Assembly: GCA_013399875.1 (NCBI GenBank)
Contig: VXAZ01008267.1
Span: 949,141 to 1,013,140, forward strand
Direction: 5' to 3'
DNA from: Gymnorhina tibicen
Taxonomy: Eukaryota > Chordata > Aves > Passeriformes > Artamidae
Length of the DNA: 64,000 bases
Part shown: piece after piece, positions 49,086-61,600 of the stretch
How positions within the stretch are numbered: position 1 is the first letter of the stretch
Layout: every line of letters starts with the position of its first letter
Notes under the pieces: model-generated
What the model saw: the letters and a program-made list of their open reading frames with translations, nothing else
What the model was told of the DNA's origin: nothing
Database searches by the model: none
Translations under genes and position numbers: made by a program

Positions 49086-49201
49086 CTGCTGCCATGGGCA
49101 ATTCTTTCCTCCTCATGATCACACTGAATGAAAGAGCCTTGAGGTACCCCTGAAAATCTATTTAACAGCATAATTATTTTTATTTAAAAAGGCTTAATTG
49201 T

Positions 49202-49253
49202 CAGCAGATGGCAGCCCAGCAGATGGCATGGGCATGGTTCAGAGCCCATGCCA
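49202..49253. other. direct repeat plus 10-bp hairpin
   Basis: CAGCAGATGGC occurs at 49202-49212 and 49218-49228. The second copy overlaps a perfect hairpin: TGGCATGGGC (49224-49233), a 10-nt loop, then GCCCATGCCA (49244-49253). Confidence 0.88.
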
Positions 49254-49600
49254 CCAAGGTGTCCATCTTCTCTGTCTGCTTTTTAGGGAGGGAGGAATGT
49301 TGATCCAGAGATGGTTTTCTGGGTGAGCTGCTGCAGAGCAGAGGACAGCTCTGGGATAGAGCTTTGCAGGGAGTGGCTCACCAGCTCACACTTCCTCTTC
49401 TCCCCTGATTCCAGCAGAGAGACTGGGCTCAGCATGCCTGCAGCAAGGTTACCCAAGCAGAAAGTCCATTTCTAGCATCACCCCCTTTGCAAACAGTCTT
49501 TCCTCTGTAGTTGTCTCTGCTCATCTGGAATCAATCTAAGGCCATGATGAAATACACGCCCTCCACACGGGGAGGTGGGAATTTTGCTTGGGGGTCCTTG

Positions 49601-49624
49601 CACACACACAGACACACACACACG
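49601..49624. repeat. (CA)n microsatellite
   Basis: CA repeats interrupted once by GA. Confidence 0.9.
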
Positions 49625-52600
49625 CCCCTCAGCCGTGGGAGTCACTGGCTGGGGTCAGGCTCCCAGCTGACCCCAGGACCACGGTGCAGAGAGGGCAGCA
49701 GCACAACCCCCTCCACAGACTTGCTATCCTTTCCAGCCCTACAGGGATGATGAGATTTGGGGAGCAATAAGCCTCCTTTCTCCAAGTGGTGTTGCTCAAA
49801 CAAACACCGCACCGGATAGGACTTTCTGTTCTTATTTGCTACATCCTTTCACTGTACAAGGGAGATGCTCACACAGTAAATCTCATTCAATCAGGTATTT
49901 GTTTATCATACACTCCAGAAGGAGCCTACGCTCTTGAATAAACGTGCATTGGTCTAAGTGTGGCTGTTTTTTCAAAATGCCTCTATAGCTTTTCTTTCCC
50001 TGTGATCTGTGCAAAAAGGCATGTTTATAAACAAAGTGCTAGATCTATTTATACTATAGCTCGAGACATTTAGACAGTAGCATTTCAGAGACTTTTGATG
50101 GAGGCAGTAAATGGGGCTGGAAGTTGATCTGACAGGAAATAAAAGCTAAAATTGTTTTTCTAAAAACCAGCAGATAACATTAACAAGCTGGAATGAATAA
50201 GAGCATGGAATCCAGATCAAGCCGCTGGATGCAGCAATCTGTGTGCTACAAAATCCTCTGTCAACCGAAAGAGATTCACATTTATAGAAGAAAAACAACA
50301 GCATATTTCAATCATACAAGAACAGAAGTGGAGCGGAGCTACCAAAATCCCCAGCAGGATCTCATGTTTAGCAAGAGAAAATTTTGTGGTGAGCAATATA
50401 CAAAATAATAAAATAAAAGCCAAGACTAATAAATTACTTGAATCCATAGACATATTTTCTGGGTGACTGGCTGGGAAGGTCAGCATGATCTCCATAGTTT
50501 GTTCTAGAAGAAATCTTGATTAGATCCGTTCATACAGATCTTTATCACGTATGTGAACTTCAAGTTTTACCATGACTCTGAAAGTAAATAGCAGATGTAG
50601 GATGGAAATCATCCAAATTAAAGATGGAAACAAATACTCTTGCAGCACTACAGTTGTTAATGCCTCTGGAGGGGTACAGCTACACTGAAATACAAAAACA
50701 ATACAAATGTAGCAATTTTTTATCCTGGTAATATAAGTGTCAGATAAACAGTTCCTAACAAGTTCATGCAACCAAGACAACTGGGGGAGGGAAAGCCCGC
50801 AGCACCTGGATGACTAGTATTAGACATAATGAGAAGTAAAAAACAGCCATAAAATGTTAGCATACTGCAGCTCCTGAGCTGCCTGTGTACAGAATCCATT
50901 TACAGCCCAAGCAGCTCTGGCAGAGCCTCTGGAGGAAGCAGTGTTCAGCAGACGGCTTTGCAACACCAGCTCCAGGAAGTCATCAATCAGCCTGGGGAGA
51001 GTTATGCTGAGATTCTGCCCAGATGAGAGGTTATCAGCAAAAATAATGCTCCTGCCGACAAAAATAGAACCAAAAATAGATGCTTGAATACCTAATCAAA
51101 CCGCAACCTTGCTGTGTTCAGCAGGGAAACGTAGCATGCTGTGCAAGCTGGATGCCCCTGACCTCCTTCTGAAGGTCCTGTGGAGACATAGCAGTGTTGG
51201 TGGTAGCACTCCAGCATGTCAAGATGACACACCAGCAAGAAATAAGCAAGCTCTCACATGAGCTAGGCAGTTTTGACTGGAAATGAAGTGACTCACACCC
51301 AAGTCGTAAGCAGAGAGAGCCCCATGGGGTCAGAGTGAGGATCTTGCCTAGCACCCTGCTCCTGCCCCACGGGAGGTGTCCAGGAATGAGCAAGAGGGCA
51401 AAACAGCTGCAGAGAGATCCTTTCCTGCTTCCTTCTCTGCACCACCTGTGAATGAAGAACCTTGACCAAAGATTCGCATCCTCCTCAATAAAGAATCCAT
51501 GCAATTGGACTGTCAATTCAAAGAAATGAAGGCTCTGTAAGTAATACTACTCTCAGTGAGGGAGTACACATCTGGATACAGGGGAGCAAATAAAATAATA
51601 GACAGCTGAGGTGTGAAGTGAAAAGGTGTGAATCCCTTCATTCCACCTCAAACCACAGGGGAGTTATAAAGCACATAGATAATGGGGCTCCAGGCTCCTG
51701 CTGTCTGAAGTATCTGACAGCCAGGAATGTTGGCAAGAAAATGGAAGATTTTATTTTCTGGCATAATCACAGTGTCTGGATCAGGGTTTCAAAGTCAAAT
51801 ACAGTTTCGTATGACAAGGTTAATATTTTCTCCGGCCGTGAGTGTCGCACTCATTGTTTTCATGCATGTCAAGTCCAGGGATGAACTGCGGGGATCATAT
51901 CTGACTGGCAGCAACTACTGAGGTCTTGTGGGCTTCCTATCTAGAACGGGTCCTCCCCTTCCCTCTGAATGGCTAGCTGCCACCTAAGAAATCTATGGTT
52001 GGAAAAACAGCCCCCTGTGGGGTTGAGGTAAGGGAATGTTTTTCCTTTTGACACCATCAACTGTTACATGCACAAACTGATAGCCTTTGGAGTCATAAAA
52101 CTATGCATGGAAATCTGTACTTCAGCAAATAAACAAGAAAAAGATGCGCATTTACAACAACGAAAAAGAAGTCTACATCAAATTTCTATGAATTTAGGAC
52201 CATTAAAAACCCATTAGCATTTACTATTGCCCAAATCTTTATAAAAGAGGTATTTCTCATTCTCGTTCATGTCATATTCTTCAGGAATGTTGCCATATAG
52301 CGGAATTTTATTTTTCATATATTCTTACTATAGGTTTAGTTACTAAACAAGGAGATGTCTATTAAGTTTTCATGTGGAAAACATTTGTAGCTCCTCTGGT
52401 GATGGAGACTGCTTTCTACTTCCATAGGCTGAAAGATGAATGATAAAACACTTCTTTTTCAAAGAAACAATGGTAGCTTAAGTTAGCCCTTTTGCTGGTC
52501 CTAGCGAATCATAAAGATATCCTACAGTGCCTTTTATACCTCTGCCATCCCTTAAGAGCTAAGTATATTCTAGCTGTGATGGATAAGAACACTAAATGAG

Positions 52601-53800
52601 CAAATCTGTTGGAAGTCTATCTTCAGAGGATGAGTACAGGTGCTGCACATCTGGCTGTGCACCTAGTGGTAAATATTTGAAAGAGTTCAGGAAAATAAAG
52701 GAAGTGGAGATCTTAAACAGGAAGGGAAAGTGTAAAAGGGGTCAGCAAGGGGTTAGCAAGGGATCCTGCTCGCAATGAGAAAATGAAAACACCGCCAAAA
52801 AATCCACACTAAGAAATGGAAATTCATAAAACTTATTCCACTGAAAGCAAATTAGAAGTCTATGCCATCCTAGGAAGCAGGAGGCTCTGTGGCTTCAAGT
52901 CACAGAGTCTCATTAGGTAAGTTTTTCTAATTCTTACCTCTGCTCCAGTGTTCTCACCACTTCTCCTGCTTGTACTATAATGTATGGTATCACCTGCAAG
53001 GTTGTTGACCAGCCATTATGGACCAATTTCCTTACAAGCTGACTTCAGATCAGTTGCAGATGACTAGCTGGTTTGTGCCAATGATGCTGAACATTTGAAA
53101 TTGTTTTACCATGCAGACAATTACTTCATTTCTGTGCAAGGAAAAACTTCATCTACTCCTTTTCATCAGAAGTCAGGAATGCATTAGAATATTTTTGTCA
53201 GTATAAACATTGTAAATTTATATATCTACAAAAATTTCAATATACTATAGCATTTCTAGGCCATTTATGGAGCTTGACAGTTTTGCAAAAATATTAATGT
53301 TAACTGTAATATATGATCCCAGAGAGATCATAAAATCATCTCTCTGTTGTAATAATAGTTTGATAAAATATCCATTTTTTTCCACTGTTGATCAGCTGGT
53401 TTCAATGCTGAGAGGTTACCCAGCTGATTCTTACACCACCACTATAGAAAGGCTGGAAGATGCTCTGTTTTCTCTTTTTAGATCTGAGCTGCAGGTTGCT
53501 TGTTTTTTACAGGAAATCTGTTCCCAAAAAAGTGCTTTACAAGTATACATTTTCTTTATAATGTCCTTTTAGTGCTTGGAATTGTTCATCTCCTTATCTG
53601 TTGCCTGTTTTCATTTTGTGAAGTTTCACTGAATGCCACAGTCTTTACTGTTTTTAGTAGGGATTGTTATACTCTTACTTTGATTGCTCAACATAAATCT
53701 TTTCAGATTTATTGTGTTTGAGACTAGATTTGAACAGCGATACTAGAACTGTTTCCACCTCAGGCAGAGTATTTAACTATACAGCATAAAAAATCTCACC

Positions 53801-53858
53801 TTCTTTTTTTTTCTTTTCTTTTTGTTTTTTTTTTTTTTTTTTGTGAAAAGAAAAAAAA
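53801..53858. repeat. pyrimidine tract with T18 and a 14-bp inverted repeat
   Basis: The tract contains 18 consecutive T at 53825-53842. TTTTTTTTCTTTTC (53805-53818) is the perfect reverse complement of GAAAAGAAAAAAAA (53845-53858), so the T-run forms most of the loop of a 14-bp stem. Confidence 0.88.
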
Positions 53859-55013
53859 GCTATTTCTACTCTAAGTACATAGCACAGATTTGCCTTTATC
53901 CAGAGCACTGTTTCTTAAAATGAGTCATCCATGAAAACAGATAGGTTTAAATTACAGAGAAAATGCTCTGCAAACTAATCAGTGTTGCAAAAGCAGAAAC
54001 AGCTCAGGAGACCTGGAGAGACTCCAGGTCCACAGCAGTCATCCATTCCCCCAGTCCCCAGAAGTTCAGTCTTCCTGTCATCCTCCCTCCTTTTGGGAAA
54101 TTGTTACGTTTTGGTTAATGCAAGACTAAAAATGTGTCCAGAAATGGATATGTTAATAGGAAGTAAGAAATAAGCCATTCTTTTGTGATTTCCAGTAGAA
54201 GAATCACACTGTAGAGGCTGTACTGAGTTTTGTCTTGTAGTACCTATCATGAATTTTGTTGCATACATAAATTTGGGACAGCACATCTAGGTAACACATA
54301 ACCACAGAGCATATCATCCAGTGCATTCCCTTGCCTGTTCATGGAAAGAGCTGACAACACAGCACAGTGTTTCTGTCTGTGGTTTTGATGAGCTGAATCC
54401 AAACCCAACCATTTTCTGTTCCATCTGGCGCCATAAAACTCAGAGCCTGTCCTGGAAGTACAGGCATTTTAGACACAGAAAGAAACTTCTTCAGCAATTG
54501 TAGAAGAGCCATGATTACTCTGCAGCACATAAGGTTTAGGCTGTTCATTTTTCAAAACCTTTCCTGCCATGAAACACTGCAACATGGACTTATCTATTTC
54601 AAGCACAAATTTCCTTCTGCCTCATGTTTGCAGAGGTCTGCTCGGGGACAGGAGATGAAGCAGAGCTAAATTCCTGTCCCATATCTCCTCACCAGCCAAT
54701 GCAGCCAGCCAGGGCCACAGGAGACAGCTCACCTCGGCCACCACACAGGCACAATACTATATTTCAGCCTGCATATAATTATTTGGAGAAATGGTTTCCA
54801 TAAAACAGGGTAGTCCCGTGACTTTGGAAATATTTGCAGGAAAAGCCCTGTGATGTGTGTACTTCTTTGTAGAATGGTGAACCCTGAATCATATTTATCA
54901 TGAGTCAACATCAATACACACTGTTGATGGCCTGAACATTGTGCCAGAGGGAGCACCACACTGTGCATGTCCTGATCTACCTCTCCCTGAAAAGTTTCTT
55001 CTGGGTACCATTT
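53859..55013. other. no gene recognised
   Basis: Anonymous sequence with short frames only, up to the start of the CR1 3' end. Confidence 0.5.
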
Positions 55014-55582
55014 AATCATAGAATCATAGAATGGTTTGGGTTGGAAGGAACTTTAAAGATCATCTAGTTCCAAACCCCCTGCTGTGGGGAGGGACACCTT
55101 TCACTAGACCAAGTTACGCAGAGCTTCAACCTGGTCTTGAAGACCTCCATGGATAAGGAGTCCACAACCTTTCTGGACAACCTGTTCCAGTGTGTCAACA
55201 CCCTGACAGTAAAGAATTTATTTCTATTATATAATATAAACCTACCCTCCTTCAGTTTAAGGCCATTTCCCTTTGTTATATCACTCTATGCCTTTGTGAA
55301 AAGCTCCTCTACGCCTTGTTGCAATCCCTCTTAAGTACCGGAAGGTGCTATAAGGTCTCACTGGAGCTTTCTTCTCTCCAGGCTGAGAAACCCTGATTCC
55401 CTCAGCCTTTCTTCACAGAGGAGATGCTCCAGCCCCGTGACACTCCTCCAAACTCATTCCAACAACAGGTCAATGTCTTCCTTGTGTGGGCTCCAGATCT
55501 GGACACACTATCCCGGCTGGGGTCTCACAAGCACAGAGTAGAAGGGGAGAATCACCTCCCTCGACCTGTTGGTTTCCCTAGT
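55014..55582 (-). repeat. CR1 LINE 3' end, 5'-truncated
   Basis: On the plus strand the element starts with AATCATAGAATCATAGAATG, the reverse of the CR1 terminal 8-bp repeat. It continues GGTTTGGGTTGGAAGGAACT, ATCATCTAGTTCCAAACCCC, CAGTAAAGAATTTATTTCTA, CAGTTTAAGGCCATTTCCCT, CTCTCCAGGCTGAGAAACCC and GGGGAGAATCACCTCCCTCG. This is the full ordered CR1 3' UTR and terminal ORF2 sequence in reverse complement. It is the best preserved CR1 in the window. Truncation near 55580 is the typical 5' truncation of CR1. Short open frames in it (55137-55334, 55424-55642) are artefacts. Confidence 0.95.
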
Positions 55583-55611
55583 TGGAAACCCTCCCTGTTG
55601 GTTTCGCTAGT
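55565..55611. repeat. 29-bp-period duplication at the CR1 truncation point
   Basis: CCTGTTGGTTTCCCTAGT (55565) recurs as CCTGTTGGTTTCGCTAGT (55594), 29 bp apart. It spans the edge of the CR1 copy, so it arose at or after insertion. Confidence 0.8.
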
Positions 55612-58600
55612 CCTCTTCTTACAGAAGGTCTCAGGTCAGTGATACCTGAAGTGTGCTCCTAGGAAGGGTAGGACAGAAAACATGGGGAAAACTAGGATGA
55701 CAGTAAAAAGCAGGTCAGATGGTGACTTCCCTCCTGACCTTCCTAGGTCAGAAGCAAGCTCTGTGTTGTGGTAGAGGCTGGCAGAACTGTAGAGGATCTG
55801 ATCCTCTGAGGTTTTTCTTGCCTTCCCCTCCTAATAACATTAAAGTAGATCTAACTCAACAGCTCCTCCCCTCTGTGACTGTGTTTGTCAGCAAGGTTCA
55901 GTACAGAGGTGAGCGCCAGCCCTGGGGAGCCCTGTCTCGTGGTCTATTACAAAGGATTGCTCTGCTGTAGGTAGGCATGGAGAGCCACACAACAACACTT
56001 CCAAACTTCAGCTTTTACAGGTGAACGTCTCTTTGGTTTTTAGACACTTTCATAGGTGTCTAGCATTTCAAAATGCTGAAAGCATCTGGTCTTGGCATGC
56101 ATTTTTTGGTGGGAATTTTGTAGAAGGATGTAAATGGTAACAATATGAAATATACAGGTAGGTTTGGGTTGAGATTTTTAGCATCTTCAAGATTAACCTG
56201 ATGAATATTTTTCAAATATTTTAATGAATCAAGTACACATTAAAAAAAATATTTTGTCCATCTTGCTTTGTTCAACTCATGAAACTCCCTCCAAAACTGC
56301 AATATTTTATTTCAATGGAATTAGAGGACACACGGGACGAAAATAAGTAAAAATTTTTATGCCAAATGAAGTGCATTTGCTGTCAGACATCTGTATTTGC
56401 ATTTCCATTCCCCTAACACAGTTTGTTAACACCTCCAGAAATTCACAATACTTCTCCATGCCATTGAATACAGATTCATTGTTTACATCTACCACCTCCT
56501 CTTCCTCTCTCCCTTTCTCCTTCCCTCTATCTGTCTCCAAAAAGATTTGACCAAAAAATTGCACCCAGCTCAATTACTGTCAGCTTTTTCAGGCATTTTG
56601 CTACCTATGTGCAAAGGCTGAGGACGGACCCCCAGCTTTGAAATCAAACAGGCTGTATACCAATACTTGCAGTTTCCAATGGGAACATCTTACTTCTGCT
56701 CTTCTTTCCCATTATTCTTTTTCCTTTCTTCTTTCCATGCTCTCACAGTTGAGGGAGGTATAAACAGAGTCTCACCATGCCCCAAAATACATAGCAGCAC
56801 TTTGGGAAGTTTGACAAACTGCAATACATGTTTAGATTTCCTGACTCAGAGACAATGCAGAGAAGAGGGTTCTGGCAAGCTTCCTGGAGATGGGAGATGG
56901 GATGCAATTGCTCTGCTCTGCAATATACAGTAAGGGTTACAGGCACTTTGAACATTTACAGAGCACCAGCTCAAGAGGAACAAATCATTTTTTAATCTTT
57001 GAGTTGTAATTAAATGCAACTTAGTGGATTTTCTGCATATGAGAAAGCTGACTGGAAAGAAATCAGATTGCTGACAGCTAAAAAGAAATTATTCATGACA
57101 CTGTGCAGAATGTAAGTATGGCACAGTTCCTTTCAAAGTGCCTCTCAAATTTTGTCATCTCTTCCTCCTCTGACTTCTTTAGGAAATATGTACCCCTTCA
57201 TCACTTCCTTATCTGTATGGCTACTAATTTCCTGCACACATGGCATTTGGGACAATTCACAAAATTTCACCAGATCCATGGAGCCTGGGGAAAACAGATC
57301 GGCATTTCCAGGTGAAATTTGTGCACATTGTTATAAAAAAAATCTGATCTAACTTCGCGGCCATACAAATAACCTGGTTTGTGTTTCCAGTCTTGGTAGC
57401 AGATACCTAAATATATTTGAGCCTTTCCTGGCTTGGTTGGTCCTTAGCTTGCTTTCTCTACAGTGTCCTCTCTTTTGAGCATCCGTGGCTTCCCCACCCA
57501 CAGCTTTTTCTCCTTCTCCTCCATTGCTTATCTGCCTTCTCTTCCCCTTCAGTGCCCACAGATGCCCTGACAGGCAGATCCTAACATCCCCAGATCTCCT
57601 TCGGGTCACCTCCTTGCATTCCCCCATGTTGCTGTTCTCAAGGCAAGTGAGACAGAAGCAGGTGGAAATTATGCTAAGAAATTCCAAATTCTTCCCATAG
57701 GTTTTAATTGGATTTTTCATTTCAAAATTTAGATACTTTTTTTCTGCAGTGAGTTTGTACTTGTCGATAACATCATTATTTACAACGCACTTTAACTCCA
57801 GTGATCAGTTTTAGTCTTCATCTATTTGCATTTTTTTTTGTGTGATTCAACAGACCCAGATTTTTAAAACCAGGAAGCTAATATTTTCTGAAAAGCTGAA
57901 CAAGTAGTACAAGAGGTCAAGCACACTGAAACTGATCTCTCAAATTCAAAGAAGCTCTTGTACAAAAGCAATGCTTCCTTTCTTTAAAAAGAAAAAAAAA
58001 AAGCAGATCACAGAAAAACTTTAAATGAAGCTGGGAAAACACTTCATAAAGATATTTTTGTCTCACAGCACTTATCAATAATTTGTACAGAAAACTCAGT
58101 GTACAAAACACGCTCCTGCCCCTAAGGCTCAGCTCCCCCTTGCTCTGTGGGGAGATTGCTTAGACTGCAGCACACGTGATTCACTCCTGGAATATCAGCA
58201 TAATAATCATGATCACATAAAAATATTCTGGCTGATCTTTTTCTTTTTTGGCTCACAGTCAAAAAAAACCAACTGTAAACTGCTTCAAGAATACTGAAGG
58301 GTTCTTTTTCCTTTCCATGTGCAATTACATGTATTTTTCCTAATAAAAATGACAAAAAACACTGGTAATGGATAAAACCTTAAGAAAAAACAAACCTGTT
58401 TCAGACACACCTCAGGTAAAGAAAAGACAGTCTCAAAACCAAGCTCCACCATTCTGCAGTGGCACTGAGATTTTTACTATTTAAGGGCAATCTTTCTCAG
58501 TATAGGAAACCTTCAAGGGAATCATAAGGCAATTCAAATGTATGTAAGAAGGAAAACAGGACATACTGAACTTGAGACAGCTTACTGCATTGTTCTGAAA

Positions 58601-61600
58601 TGATCTGTTCAAGTAGGCATGCTTTAACTCACATCACAGGCACTTTAAAGCGATCTTGCATTCTGCCAGATCGTGTTATCTGTACAAATATAGGTAGAAA
58701 AACATTTTAATTCATGAAGACACAGCATTGGTTAGGATCATGAAGGATGTGCAAATAAAATTCACAGAAAAAAAATCAAGTTCTTCCTAAATGAGCAACA
58801 AAAAAAATGAGGGGACCTTTAGGGAATAGGTTTTAGGAAGCAGTAATTACATCTGAGAGAGGCAAGGTTATCTGAGATTTATAAATTTTTCCAAATATTT
58901 ATGCCAGGTGCTAAAAAGCAGCATTGCCCTTGCTTAAAATTATTTGGACAAGCAGGCTTACAGCTTTCCTCTCTATGTAAACAGTATAGCAGCATTCTAA
59001 ACAGATTAATAGCAGTATCAGTTCAAGTCAAATATTTGTGTAAGTTAGATGAGTGGAAAAGGTAGTCTAAGGGGAATATTTTAACCACAAATTCTAAAAG
59101 GTACAGAAGCGTCCTGCCTGCATGCAAACAGCCCACCTTGACCAAATCATTCTGTTTAAAATTAAAAGGTTTCATGACCTAATTCATTATTTCCGGTGAC
59201 CTAAGAAAGATTTTCTCTTCCTTTCAGCACTGGCCGAGATGTTTATGTTTGTGCTAACCATCACAGCAGAGAGGTACAGAATCTTCAAAAACAAGATTCA
59301 ATGACCAAGCACTAGACTGAGAAGGGATCACTGATTCTCTCTGATCTTACTGTTGGTTTATGCTACAATTATGAATGAATAACTAGTGCTCAAATTGTGA
59401 CATCTGCACCCAGACAGAAGGGAAAGCAGCGGAGGGGAGATGGGGACCACACTGCTAGACCTTGTCACTGCACAGCAGAGCTGCTGGACCTCAGAGCAGG
59501 CTGCCCAGACACAAGCTGCTCCCATACAAAGCTATTGCTGCAGTTTTTTGAGCGGTAAGGGTCTCAGCCTACTGTCAGTCTGTAACAAAAGCAAGTATGG
59601 AATAGCTCCTGTATAGCTCCTACAGCTCCTATGGCCCATAAAACCTATCGGAGAAACACAGATTTTATGGTGGTGTTCTGGGTCAGACAAAATTGACAGA
59701 CACTAAACCAGGTCGAATTTATGAAGACTGAAAAAGCTGAGGTGATGTTTGTCTCTCTCTCACACCCATGATCAATGGGTTTGAAGAAAAACTTAGACAT
59801 CCCCTTGCATATGAATCGACATCACTTGTTCATTTCTGTCTTAATGTTCTTCATTTTTGAATTCAAGTAAGAATTAATTTTAAGCAATGAACTGCTATGG
59901 AATTAGAGAAGCACATTGCAGAGGCTGAACTATTTTATAGCTTAAACCTGATGGGTCATATTTCAACATTGTTTTCAACATCTGCAGTTTTCTCTTGTAT
60001 TGTGGAAGAGAGAAGTAAATGTCTTGCAGGAGAGGCACCAGAGAGAAGCAGCCAAGATATTTAAGTGGCACAGCTGTACTGCCTCAAGAGCTGGAGGAAA
60101 AGCTCTCCCTGAGAGCAAGCGGACAGAGGAAGCCTGACACAGCTACATGCATTCACCACTGGCTTGTTAAACTGGGCACTTGTCTTCTTCTGCACGTGAA
60201 GCCAAACAGCAATAGTTAATTGATCTGCATCAGAGAGGGCCTGGTGGGAGCGGGCAGTGAAAGGGGAAGTCTCCTTCCCCTAAAGCCCAGTCTCTAAACA
60301 CCAGCACCTATTGGCTCTGGGGAGGTTACAAGCCCAGCAAACGCACCACCTCCAGGGCTTGCCCATTTCTGCACCACAGGGCACGGCAGTACAGCCCTAA
60401 GTCTGCTTTTTTGGGAACCTCAAGCACAGTTTGAGAGAGCAGAAGGGGAAGAGGCACTGCTGCGTGTATCAGCAGCAAGAAAGGGGTACTCTTGGAGGCA
60501 GATATCTCCAGTGAAAGAAAGCAAGCAGGGAGCCTGTTAAATCAGTGGCTAGTGACTTTTTCTGATTGGCACAGTAAGGGGCATTTGTGTGGCCCAAGCA
60601 CTACATGGGAGGTGATGCACCTGGTGTGCACCTCTACTAGGTCATCATCTCCTCTCCAGCCTCCATGTGTGGTCTGAATTTGTCTGTGTTAAACTGGAGA
60701 TCCAAATTGTGACAGCAGAGACCTATTAATAAAGTGGAGAAAAGGCAACTAAATCCTCTACGCATAAGAGCTGCAAACAAACAAACAAACAAGCAAAAAA
60801 CCAAAAGCTTCTGAAAAGGTGCAGCAGTTTGTCAGGGCAGAGTAGTTTTTTCCACCATCATTTTTTAAATTCATGAAGAGGAGTGCAATCAGGTGATAAA
60901 GGCTTTTGAGAGAGACACTGCCTGCCTGAGGATGCAGGAGCACCTTCACTTGCTGCAGGTGACTGCCCTGGGAGAAGAGAGGAGGGAGATGGTACTGCTT
61001 CTACAGCCAGAGGGATGAGGAGCAAGGAGGAGACAAGCCCTGGTGTGGATGCAGGAGCATCAGGTGCTCCCAGAGGAGGAGGCTGTGAGCTTCAATGCTG
61101 CCACACCCAGGAGTCCCAATTCAGAGTGCAAGAGTTTCTGAGCCAAGGGCAGCCAGCACAGCACTTCCCAAGTGGTGGCACATCTTTGTCAAGAGCCACG
61201 GGCTTTTTTAGAGACAACTCAGTACATGCGGGCCAGAAATTTTACTCCCTTGCCTCACACCCTGTCTTCATTTTCAGAGACAAGGGAGTCAGCCACGGGT
61301 AGGTCTTGCATGAGGTCCCTGACAAAGCACCTTGTAAGCCTCTCTGGTTTGGAAAAACCTTCAGGATCAGCAGCTCACACTGCTGAACTCCCTCTGACTT
61401 CTTTTTGCAGCACACACAGGCTCCAGTGAAGAAGCCTTGTGTAGGACCTGGTTTCCCAGCTGGTTTTCAGCATTCCCAGCTGAGTTTTCTTGCAGGAAAT
61501 GTGCACCTTGGAGCACAGCCATCTGCATCGGCTGTAATCCCGGAGGCCTTCCTGTCTCACTGGGGCTGGGGATAGGAGCGGTGGAGCCTGGCACAGGAAC

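Larger units (their letters stand above)
49086..53800. other. no gene recognised; hairpin, (CA)n and a CpG-retaining patch
   Basis: Includes the direct repeat and hairpin at 49202-49253, (CA)n at 49601-49624, and a CpG-retaining patch near 51806-51856. Open frames such as 51118-51516 (minus, 132 codons) are unrecognisable. Confidence 0.5.
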
